DNA of 41,060 bases from Phoronis australis (lineage: Eukaryota > Phoronida > Phoronidae): assembly GCA_002633005.1 (NCBI GenBank), contig NMRA01000113.1, positions 74,797-115,856 on the forward strand, read 5' to 3'. The position numbers were made by a program, and so were the translations under genes. Below are positions 9,667-20,700 of the stretch, in pieces; position 1 is the first letter of the stretch; every line of letters starts with the position of its first letter. The notes beneath the pieces are model-generated. The model did no database searches and was not told the DNA's origin. It saw nothing but the letters and a program-made list of their open reading frames with translations.

Positions 9667-10025
9667 ATGGTGTGAGGGACTACCAGATGTTCTGGAGTGT
9701 ACATCATCATCTTTGTTGCGCAACACCATCTTAGAATGGTGGCCAGGCACTTTTTGTAATGTAAAATCTGCCAAAATGAGAAAACCCGCTGGCTTTTGTC
9801 CCTCCACAAATGGTTAGTGATATCATTGAATTTTGTCATGGTTGGCAATTTCACGAACGACTTTCATCGACCGCAGACCGTCACTTCTCCTGTTGAATGA
9901 GCGTCACCCTGTGAAGTATGCTTTATCGTTTACCTTACACCGGTATCCATAATGATCACCAGTCTCATTCTTGAGTCGTATGCTTACATTCATACAATTT
10001 ACATTCTGCAACAAGATATAGGTAT

Positions 10026-10867
10026 TTATAGTTTACTTGTTTCAGCACTTTGGGCCTCTGGTTGCTCGCCCGCTTTCACACCATTTTCGTCGTTTGTCTG
10101 TTCTTTGTTTGCTTCTGTCAGGGCACCAGTCTCATCGTCTTTACTGTCTTGTTTTATCGTAGATTTAGACCGTTCATTACTTGACTTATTTCCCGCTTCT
10201 TCGTTTTCCATGTCTTCCAGTTTAACAGGATGATTTTCATTACCACTGTTATTGTTTACCTCAAATGCTCTGGCATGCTCACTCGACTTTTCGTTTTCAT
10301 TACCGGCTTTTAGAGTTTCACCCTTGTCGTCTGCTTCCTCACCATTTCCGGAATTGGAGTTTTTGTTTTGTGTCTCGTCAACGATGTCCACGAAGGCGTC
10401 GTCGTCAATGTTTGTCACCTGAATCTGTGGAGTCGTAATTTCATTGTCAATGTTTGCTTTCGGTTCACGCGGAGACGGCGTGACCAGTGAAGTCCTTTTA
10501 CTGGTAGTCCAAACAGACAACAGCGTCTTTTTACTGGGAGACGGTTTATCTTGAGCATTAGTATCGTTCTCGGCAGTTTCATCCTTGTTCTTTTTCTTCA
10601 GTTTGGCAACATTGGCTTTCAAAATTTCTCTCGTATGTTCGCTTATATCGCTGATGTCGTCTCTGTTTGCCATATGGCGATCATAGAGCCGCTCTGCAAC
10701 CTTCCCAATGACAACCCCAATTATAATGGAACACGCCACCACAATCATGGTTAAAACAATCTGTGGTATAGTATCGGCGATGTTGAACGTTACCGGTCCG
10801 TCATGAACTGCCGCTGTGGAAGCCTCAGGGGCGCCTGTTGTGTTCGTTGTATTGGTCGCATTGGTTG
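10026..10867 (-). CDS. predicted single-pass membrane protein with acidic tail, last exon
   Basis: A long minus-strand open frame ends at a stop at 10026. The ATG at 10892 is probably not the true start: the minus strand reads CTATTTGCTTTCAG just before 10867, a good 3' splice site, so coding likely enters here in phase 1 (first bases CA). The protein begins with clustered N-glycosylation sequons (NAT, NTT, NTT), then a short ectodomain. A hydrophobic segment of about 20 residues (IVLTMIVVACSIIIGVVIG) is followed by positive charges (KVAERLYDRH), indicating a type I orientation. A tail of about 220 residues is rich in Glu, Asp, Lys, Asn and Ser, without globular domains. I recognise no family. 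Low-complexity acidic tails are often disordered and phosphorylated, but that is inference. Possible first exon: 12720-12894. Confidence 0.75.
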
Positions 10868-12719
10868 CTGAAAGCAAATAGCACACTGGCATAAATATAC
10901 CGTTTTAAAGACTTGAGTACATGATATCAGCTTTGATGCGATTCGTGTTTTTTTCCAGAATGATTAAATTCCAAAAAATACAGGCTGCACTAGGTGCAAT
11001 TACACTTAACTTCTCAAAAAATAATTTTGATTTATACATACTTTAGTCCTGTACCTGGGGTCTAACTCTTTTTACTCTAAACTGACTTTATTTTTTTTGT
11101 TATTTTCTCTTCTACTTTTGTGCAAACTTAAGATAAGTGGCTATTGGTCTGTGCTTGAGTACAGTATGGTTTATGCATATCACCATCTAGTCCAAGTTTG
11201 TACTTGTTGACCCCTATATTCGTTCTACAAACTCAGGAAAAAAGTCGATATTTCGAGTAGAAACTCGAAATCTTGAATTCAGACTCCATCAAGTGCAAAC
11301 TAGGATTAGAAAGTTATAGTTATCCACGTAAGTCATTGTGTACTATACACTCTTTCACAGTGCTATAGGTGGCGCTGTGTCAGAGGGTAATATGTACTCT
11401 AGCATATAATAATACACACTTATCTTGGGTGCACATGAAAGTAGAATAGAGAATGGCAAAGAATTTGGAGTTTGATTTCGAATAAGAAGATTAGACCTCA
11501 GGCCCTGATAACGTATTCCGTTTTGTCTATCCCTAAATCTTGAGACATGAGCGGGCAGTGGCTAGTCAAAACCATCTTTCATAAGTCAGCTGCTAATGGT
11601 CATGCATGTTTGTTTATTAAGCAGATACCATTCAAGACGGCAGCTAGATTTGTTCGACGACATTTGAACTAATGGAAAGACCGAAAAGACACTGAGCAAA
11701 GCTTAGCGTTTTATAGGCCCAATGGATCCGAAATTTCTGAGTTTGCGGCAGTTAGGATATGCGAAGGTGACGAGACAGACGAAGAACCCATTCATATACA
11801 CTTCGTAAGCCAAAACCAGCTAATGTATTGCAGAAACTAAACGACATTGCTATTTGAACATCATTTACCCTAAACAGAGTGCAGTTGTATTCATTGACAA
11901 CTTGTAAATGTGAAAGCAAAAAATTCTGCAGATAGGTGTCCTTTGAACTAATGACGTGCCTTGGGGGCTCACATAACTTGCACCCTAACTGCTTATATCT
12001 GTGGTTGCTTGGTTAAATTAGGCAGAAACTCAACATATAGCGATGATGTGAATATGAAGTAGGTTGAAAATTGTCAAATATTTTTAAGAACGAGTTTTGT
12101 GTCGAAAATGATCCACCGTAAATCACTCAGAACCGTGTCCAGTATCGTGACATGGTGTTGGGGATTAACAGTGCATTGTGTGGGCTGTGTGTAGCATGGT
12201 TAGGAGAATACAAATACATCTTAAAAAAACGGTTCTTTGCCTAACTAATTTTTGAGCGGACTCCCAAAATGTCATCGAATTCCAAAACACTTGATGTACC
12301 GACTCGGTCGAGCCGACTGGCCACCGAGTGACTGGTGACGAGCTCCGTGACGATCGTAAGCCTGTCTCTGAAATTCTTGAGCATAAAGCAGATGAAAACT
12401 TAGAGACGACCAGAACATTGGCTTCTTGAAAAGCCTTGAGACTTGATACCAGATCACAAATCCATTTTCGAAGAATATCTCAATCAAACTAAATGTTAGC
12501 TGTTCTTTGATTTTGAAGGGAGTAAAGTGAATGCGAAAAATTTTTTACTTTGAAATATTGTCTAAGTATTGTTACTGAGAAGAAATACGTGTGTTGGCAA
12601 AGATAACAGTGTAGTAATGCCCTTGCCTAAATCAATGAGCTATACCAGCTCCTGGTATAGCTCATTGCCTAAATCAACATTGCTACATGATATAGAGTAA
12701 CCAGATACGTTGTACTCAC
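10868..12719 (-). other. probable intron or upstream region of the membrane-protein gene
   Basis: If the exon at 12720-12894 is used, this is its ~1.85-kb intron, ending in TTTGCTTTCAG on the minus strand. It contains the hairpin at 12633-12667 and no other convincing coding sequence. Confidence 0.35.
12633..12667. repeat. perfect 16-bp inverted repeat
   Basis: CAATGAGCTATACCAG (12633-12648) and CTGGTATAGCTCATTG (12652-12667) are exact reverse complements around a 3-base loop. The word GCCTAAATCAA occurs on both flanks, so the hairpin may be an insertion or a replication-slippage product. Confidence 0.95.
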
Positions 12720-12894
12720 TTTGCTGCGAACAGGTTATACATTTTAATACGGACATCGATACGGCCTTACTTGGTATTAAATTTAATTTTGCCCATCTTA
12801 AAAGAATTGACGTTATGGTTTTGCTAATGATTTTGTAACCAAATAAACAAGAATAATTTGAAACGAGTATGAGAAGTGCAAGTCCTACCAACAT
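12720..12894 (-). CDS. candidate signal-peptide exon of the membrane-protein gene
   Basis: The minus strand has an ATG at 12894 followed by MLVGLALLILVSNYSCLFG, a good signal-peptide-like segment. Two downstream donors in this frame both leave phase 1, as required by the acceptor at 10867: GTAAGG (GT at 12770-12769) and GTGAGT (GT at 12719-12718). Joining the second gives ...CITCSQQ-T-TNATNTTNTTG. A GTG lies in frame three codons upstream, but ATG is the likely start. Evidence is only phase agreement plus the signal peptide that a type I protein needs; transcript data could easily overturn it. Confidence 0.35.
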
Positions 12895-12909
12895 ATCGAT
12901 CACGATTTA

Positions 12910-15595
12910 GAGAAAAAAGGTCTTTCAAATGAGAATTTACTCAAATTGCATAAGGTATCGTTTTTTTAACCCCTGAGCACCGCTTGACTGCCGAGTGTAA
13001 TATTTTACTGAAGCAATTGTGATTCTGGTGAGATTACAATGAGTGACGGGTACAACTGTGGTTGCCCTTGGTATGTCAGCTTACAACAGGTTGTCACGTT
13101 TTGTTGCTGCATTGTCAATACTTCTGAGAACGTATAGTTGTGGACAGTGTCTTAGTAATTTGCATATCACCAGGGAGGGGGACGATGACTTAGAAAAAGA
13201 AATTAGTATGATAGAAATGAGCCTTAGGTCAGAAGCCATTTTGTTTTAGTATTTTTAAGTATAACACAGAAAAATATAGTTTTTAAAATCCAAAGTTTTA
13301 TGTCTAATAATTGTTACGTAATTTCTCGCAGTTTCTTTCGTCACAGCATTTGTTGATCAATGCCACCCCCCTCAAATATGTATAAGATTGTCCTCAAATT
13401 TGAGCCTCATGAACTGAACACCCAGTCACCGACCTCTGAATACTATATGGCGATAACATTGAAAATTGAAAAATCGTTTCGTTTTCACTGTTATATTTAA
13501 TTTATGATCTAATACAATTTTGAATCCTAAGTTTAGCAACAAATTTTGATCATGGAAATCCATAGCTGTAGAATTCGTGCTGAATTTATCTTAAGATCCG
13601 TCGGTTAGCTTTGAATTCCTTAACATTTTTAGGCATTGTCGAGAAATCTTTCAGATTTTGATGAAAACATTTGTAACCAGGCACTTGATGCAGTAGAAAT
13701 TGATTAAGTTATGGAAAATCTCGAGTAAACTCTTGTGCCAAAAATATGTTGATTGAGCCGATACATCTAGTTGTATCGCTGTTGTCTGGAGTCTTCAGCC
13801 TCTTGACTTATCACAGAACCGTCAAGGGGACGACGAAATGCAATCAGTCATCGATTATAAAAACCTTTGCGTAATCATCCTACAAGTTTCCACGCAATTC
13901 CTGTTATAAATTACCGAAAGATAAACTCTATGTCGGCCGGGACAGTGTGCCAATAGTTCAAGTATATCATATTGGTAAACACGGCTCGTATGGACACAGG
14001 GTTTATCTACGGTGATTATCTGCCGCAATGGCTGATATAACTTTTCCATTATATATACACTCAGTCTCACCTTCACCGCCATTCCACATCCATGCCATCA
14101 ACACAGAACACCCCACAAGTATATGCGGATGTATCCGACCCCGTGCTAGTCCACACGCCATCTTGGGGAACTGAGAGAAATTTAATAAATATTGCGTACA
14201 CTACTGTGATACAAAGCCTACGTCGTGATCATCTCTCGAATGTCCGGTGCGAGTGTCCAGTTAAATATTCCTTGGTGGTTCCACAACTGCAGTGAAAATC
14301 TGAACTCCCTACATTCAGATTACAAAAATCTCTTCACGTCAGGTAAAGGAGTAGTTCAGGCCAGCTCTTTCATCTGGTACAATCAACAGGTGAAGCGAAT
14401 GGTTCCACAATACTAAATCTGTTTATAGCAACTATTTGTATAGACGGGCTCTAGTTTGGGGGGTAACGAGGTTCCGCATTGTGTTCAGGGTATTATATCA
14501 GTATAGACGTATTAAACTAAAAGTTGAGGCGCAACTGTATGTGTTGACCTTAGAGGGTTTAATATATATAGTATAATGTTCAGGGGGCAATGCAAATATC
14601 AAATACGCCGTTTTGCAATTTCAGCAGATTCAATTCACTGTCGTAACGAAACCAGTCTCTTTTACTGAAGTGCAATTGTTACTAAAGGTGGATTACTTTT
14701 TAAGTGACGCATTCGCTGAGTTCCCTAGACCTTGATAAAAGCCTCGTCAACTTACTGCTTAAAAGTAGGTTTAATTTATTTCTTAATAAAACACGTACAC
14801 ATAATAGCTTGAATATATGACAAGCGGAATCTTAAAATATTTGCAATTCTGTAAAGCACTGACTTATAACTAAGTCCTAGCTCTGATGCCCATTTAGCCA
14901 TCGGTGTTCTTATTCATGTCAAACCTGTCAAAATCATCCCATTTCTAAAGTGCGCTGTTGGTGGTAAACTTCTTAACAATGTTTAAGATAAAAAAAAACG
15001 TTTTAGCGTACCTTTGTCGTCACTCTTTAGCGACAGTGCTTTAGCCTTTAGTGTTCCTCTTTTGCCAGAAGGTACCAGGATAACTCGAGACAATTCGACT
15101 TTCAAATTAAAACGAAGATTTTTGACATGGCATTGAAAAGCAGTTTCAAAAACCGAATTCGCCGCCGCGGGTGAATAGGTGTTGTTGGGATGGCAACGTG
15201 AGAATTTCCGCGCCTGTGAGATAGTTCCGCAGTCTCCATGAAGAAACTTGGCCATGTGAATAGGAGCGCTTCGTTGCTATTCTCATACACACAATATATG
15301 TTGTTGTGATCTTTGAGCGATTGGAAAAGAATATACATGGGTTACTTAGTTGGCTGTAAATATTTAATGTCTTGAAAGATTCTTGAAAACCAGCCACGTG
15401 CTCTGCCACTTTCGGAAGGGAAGGTACTCAGTTATCCATGACTAGAACTGTTACTATGCTGGAAAAAACATGTCCCAGTTTTGTATGCCTACTCATTTTC
15501 TATGATTGAGTGACTTCTTCCACTCATCGAGATACATAACTCGAAATAAGAAAGCGTTCCAAGTTTTGGCCCATTGTGAGTGTATGAACGTTGGT
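12910..15595. other. intergenic sequence, no gene seen
   Basis: No open frame exceeds 90 residues and none has domain character. AT-rich throughout. Confidence 0.45.
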
Positions 15596-15684
15596 AGAGG
15601 AATCAAAGACAGTCATCGCGTATATCAACATAGCGTGAGAGGAATCAAAGACAGTCATCGCGTATATCAACATAGCGTGAGAGG
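15596..15684. repeat. perfect 42-bp tandem duplication
   Basis: Two identical 42-bp units start at 15596 and 15638 (AGAGGAATCAAAGACAGTCA...), followed by a third partial AGAGG at 15680. 42 is divisible by three, so the surrounding plus-strand frame stays open and repeats RGIKDSHRVYQHSV, but there is no other sign of a gene. Exact identity implies recent origin. Confidence 0.95.
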
Positions 15685-15699
15685 AGGTCCAACTTCATC

Positions 15700-17590
15700 A
15701 CGAATATAAAATTGTTGAAATTGTCTTTTCGTAAGTTCATCAGAACATAAATGAGCGCCACGTTAATAAAACAGCAGCATTCCAAAAAAGCGTGAGTCGC
15801 GATGCCGTGATGGTACGTGCTGCTGATTGTCAAAGACATTTCATGTACATCATTAGAAAAATGCTCGGGTTTCCTAGCACTAATTCGCGAGCTGACACCT
15901 GTTCTTTTCACGCAGTCTTACAGGTGTACTACAATTTCCTTACGCTTACCACTTCACCTAATTACAATTAAAAACAAGCATTAAGGCACGTAATCCTATC
16001 AAACATGTCTGTGGGACCGTGTAAAGTACTTGTCCTTGTCATATGTTGTGTAACTTAGTCACAAGACGAACAAAAACGTTTGACTATTATCTGGAAAACT
16101 ACAAAAATCGCTACGTTAAAGCTATTGTACAATGCATCAAAGGAAGGCATTATGCCTCAGTTGTTATAGAAGCCAAAAGACGCTTCCAGTTAAAGGGACA
16201 CAACCTTTTTTGACGAAAAAACACACTTTGGGGATTATTCTGTGCGAGATTGCTCTCTTGAAGCTACTTTAGCTATAAAAACAGCAAAGTTTGTTGTGTT
16301 TTATGGGTATTGAAAATCGACAATCCCTCCCAAAGGCTGGCATTTAAAGTTAACTGAGATCGAGGCAGCGACCTCATCAGCTGTTTCGTTGCTAGGCGTC
16401 CAGTATGCAGTGCTGAAAAAAAACAAGGGCTAATCTCGTGTTTGTACGTGATGAAAAGAGACGAAGAGCATTAGAGGAATAACCTAGCTAGAATAAACAT
16501 CTGAGAACGAAAGTGAGCGTTTGACTCAGTGAGACTGGCTGAGTTGAACATTTCCATTTCGCAGACAGCCGAATGGGTTTCCCCCGCCGTCTTCCAGAAA
16601 TAGCTCGACATTCACGCTTATTTTGATTGATTTTAAGTGTAAACCTAAATTTGTTTCGAAAAGGTTATAAGGTTTCCAGTCGGTGGCGTAATCATACAAA
16701 ATCCAAATTCCTAAATGGGCAAATTCGCTTTAAAAACTCAATATCTTTATAAGTATAACTACGAACTTAAGCATTTTCGGGAACATCATATTCCAGGGAT
16801 GGCAGATCGGATTCTAGCGAAACTTTCAAATATTTTACTTTATTCGCTGTCTTCCAAAGTGATCTAAGGCATTGCTTTTAAGTGTTTCACTTTGGCATGT
16901 GTTGTTCTCAAATATTGGGAGGTTTTAAGATTTTCATGAAAAAAATAAAACATCGCACGAAACGAAAAGGAATGATTAATTCAAGAAATTGTAAAAACGT
17001 TTTTCCTCTTGATCATTTGGTCATGTAATCGTGAACGTATCTTTTTGTTAAATAACTGTTGGCCACGTTACCCGATCAATGATAGATAGGCATAAGGTGA
17101 AAAATTAAAGTCTAAAGGCTTTCTACTTTCAGAAAATAGTACTTTTTCAGAGTTAACTTATACAGTGTTGTAGATAGTTGACTAAATCCATTGAATTGTT
17201 GATAAGGTTTCCCACAACCTTACGTGAAGGAGTGAAATCCTTTGCGGAAATAAATGTGTTAATTTTACACCACCAAGTCTAGACAGCGTCTAACGAGTAA
17301 AAAACACAATTCTGCGCTAAATAGTGGGATTTATACAGGATTTAAATTTCCTAAAACATCCCACACTTAAATCCTTAATTTCTTGGATGCAAGAAACTTT
17401 AATTCTGAATCGTGCTGTTTGTTGAAATTTTCTTTCAATAAAATTCCTATGGTCACCCAATTTGGTTGCTATTTTTGGACGCCGTTTCTTTGTATTGCGA
17501 CGGAGCGGTTCTAGTTTAAACAAAGTCATTCACTACTGACTCAATATTTTCTGATTACCTGATAGGAACTGGCGATAAGCCAAGGTCCCA
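15700..17590. other. intergenic sequence with a possible decayed repeat
   Basis: No gene is supported. A segment from about 16192 (TTAAAGGGACACAACC) to about 16735 (GGGCAAATTCGCTTTAA) has both ends carrying TTAAAG-type words in opposite orientation. The right end, reversed, resembles CTTGAAGGGACAATTCGCC at about 32480. It may be a non-autonomous transposon, but the ends match poorly. Confidence 0.3.
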
Positions 17591-17592
17591 GA

Positions 17593-17600
17593 TATATAAA
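17593..17600 (+). promoter_or_regulatory. TATA box of the secreted cysteine-rich gene
   Basis: TATATAAA lies 56 bases before the start codon at 17649. An initiator-like TTCAACA at about 17618 sits 25-30 bases downstream, which would give a 5' UTR of about 30 bases. Strong TATA promoters are typical of tissue-specific or inducible animal genes. Confidence 0.7.
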
Positions 17601-17648
17601 GACAGTCAGTTTTACTATTCAACAGACGGGAAACGATTAAACAGCGAA

Positions 17649-17734
17649 ATGAAGGTACAATCGATTATCATAAGTTTGGTCCTTTGTATTACTTTGGACA
17701 AGACATCAGCAACACCAGTCAGACCTGATCCACG
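17649..17734 (+). CDS. exon 1 (signal peptide)
   Basis: Encodes [20 protein letters not shown] plus ATPVRPDPR. The donor is CACG|GTAAGT, leaving phase 2. The start is fixed by the TATA box just upstream and by the signal peptide. Confidence 0.85.
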
Positions 17735-20700
17735 GTAAGTTTAGTGTAATTTTCAGTTCTATAATTTATTTCTTAATTTATTAATTGACTGCACATAATT
17801 GACTATTTCGTTCTTATTTTCGTTTAAGGTTGCTGCGAGATGGCTTCTCATATGCATTCTACCAGTCTGATTTAATTAATAGAGCATTTAAATGTTGAAG
17901 CTGTATAACATCATCAATAAGTAAATAATGCTCTTTTATATTTTTGAGTTGTTTCAAACAACAATCTATGATAACAATTGTCTAGTTCGCTCTATAGGAA
18001 AGGGATATTTTTCATTTTGCGGACAAAAAAGATGAAGTCGGCCGAATGAACTGTTAAATATGTTTGATCATATTATTTGTATATTAGACAATGCCGGTGC
18101 TACGTAGGGATTGTCTGAGACGATGTTCCCATTTATCGGCACATTGCCATTGTCGGTAAATCCAGACTTCATGAAACTCGATCGGTCGGAGGCTCCGCCG
18201 GGAAACAAAGAGTTATGACCGATTTCGAGAAGGTTTATGAATAAAAGTGATCGAAACTGGTCCGCGGAAATCAGTTTATCGTCAATATACTACTATTCCT
18301 GTAAATGTAAGATACAGACCTTTCAACTCTCTAGTTGACGCTGTCTCTGTCACGTCTAATAATGGCAATTTACCCTACTGGCTCACGTAACACCAAGTTT
18401 GAATTTGTGTGCAGGGATTGTCGCAATTACTTGAAATCGCGCCACTTGCCCATATCGGTCAAAAAACGTACTTATTGGTTTGAAAATTCGCTAGTTCGGG
18501 TTGTCGCAACAGAGCTACGACATTCATAAATTTAATAGTAAAATTTGTAATCCAATTTACGTTATCCATTCAGGCAAAGCAAAGGGATTGTGGCTGTAGT
18601 TTTAAATTCACTTTCTTTAACCATTTACCTATATCTGCCAATAAGACGCACTGGTTGATTTTAAAAATTTACCTACAGTATACAGGAATTGTGTGGTGCC
18701 TTAGAGAGCCAATTCGATACCTAGCAACGATGGTGACGCACACCTGGGATTAATGTATAGCTTTATTTTTTTATTTCAAAGTAACTCAGTCGTTTTTGAT
18801 ATTTTAGACCAAGTGGGAAGTTGCAATTGTCCTTTTCGTAGCAGCAGCGGAGGTCTGCATATCTGTGTTTCTTAGCACACGGCCCATTCAAAGTGGGCGG
18901 AGGACTTCTAAATCTTTAGTTTTCATTATTCCCGTATCGGTCGACCTCTGCGTACAAAGTTGTGATAGTATTGAGCTCTTTCTGATTAGTAGCTAAATTG
19001 TAATTTGCCACCGATTCTAAAGACTTTTTTTCTACAGGGATATTGTATAGATTACTTCACACCGTAACATCCGAAATATTCTATTCTTCGAGCATGATTC
19101 AGACGAATTTGTTTTCTATTTAATTTTCGCTCTGTATTATTACAATGGCTGCATGGTTGGGAATGAATTGATGGATGGGTGTATGGATGAATGGATGGAT
19201 NGATAGATGGATGGATGGATGGATGGATGGATGGATGGATGGATGGATGGATGCATGAATGTATGGATGTCTTTATGAATGGATGAATGGATTGGTGGAT
19301 GGATGGATATACGGATGGATATACGGATGGATGGGTGGATGGATGGATGAATGGATGGATGGATATACAGATGGATATACAGATGGATGGATGGATGGAT
19401 GGATGAATGGATGCCCTGGTGGATGGATGAATAGGTAGATGGGAATTGGTTCTTGCGACTTAATTTCCGACTTGAAAATATCAATTCAGCAGGAATTTGT
19501 TAATTTCCTTGAATTGCTCATAACTGTAGTTGTGCGAAGCATTAACAAAATTTGCTGACATACGTGTAGTAAATGAATTTAGACTGACGGGTCGATATTT
19601 TAACCGTCCTATGTACAAAAGGGTAGCGTTTTTTTGGCGAGGTATTAAGTTGAGCTTTCGGAGAAGCTTTCAGAAAAAATATGAGCCCCAAGTTTCCTGT
19701 TATGTGGCTCATTTAATTCTGGTGACAACTATGAGGAATTGGAGTGTCTGAAATTGCCTCAGCACATTCATTCTGTAAATTAATTCGTTCTCTTCATTTT
19801 CCATAAGGACATAAAAACAATTCCACCAGTTTGAATAACCCTGAACTCTAGGAAATACAAAATCGTTCGTTGTAAAATTAACTTGATAGACATCAAAATA
19901 CAATGTGTTCGTACGTAATTATTGTGAATACTAATAACTTAGATATATTTTCCTACCTTCATATTTTTCCAGCTGTTTAAACCATCCTTACGTTCAAGAT
20001 CTGTACACGTCACGTGGGTGTAAACTGAACTATGACAATCCCAAATGTGTTGTACCTGAAAAGTGCCCTAACGGTGAGTGAGGTATACTGGTTGATTACT
20101 GTTACAGGTGTTTTAAGCTCATTGTCGTCTTTTTATCTTTATACATGTAAGCCTACTTTTCACGATTTCACTGCAAATGATTTACACAATGCAACTTCGG
20201 CTGCCCGAATGTTGTAAAGTGACCTCCTGTCCGCTGACCGTGTTAAACATGATATTCAAATTTAACAATAACTTAAATTTTTTAAACCAGCTTCAGGCTT
20301 GGTTCTAGTAATTAATACCTTCAAAACGTAACATATTTTATGAACTTGGCTGTGTAGGCTCCTACATGTGCAGGAATATTTGTTATCAATTTTCGACTCC
20401 AAGACTATGACAGCTAGGTCATTGGCGGAAATCAGACTTGAAACCGTGACCAGCCAGTGTCGCTGCTTAGCACTGCATGTCGAGTGTAAATTCAGCTGCC
20501 TGAAACACGGTCGTTGCTCATATACATTACACTTTCACGTATTAGTTGTTTTGTTAATCAATTATAGGACGCTTACAAAAAGCTGTTACTGTGTTACTTC
20601 AATAAAACTCGGTATGCTTTATCTTGGTCAATTAGCACAGATACTATGGAATGATTTATGACAATGTTATCAACCGCTTTCAAGTAATCAATAAACATTC

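Noticed and set aside
12272-12487. 71-residue minus-strand frame as an extra exon of the membrane-protein gene
   Set aside because: No acceptor/donor pair gives a consistent phase with the exon at 10867, and the peptide has no recognisable features.
17317-17529. Basic 70-residue minus-strand frame upstream of the secreted gene
   Set aside because: Rich in Lys/Arg but without a motif, and no promoter or splice support.
19140-19484. Minus-strand SIHPSIHP-repeat protein
   Set aside because: It is the translation of the TGGA microsatellite.
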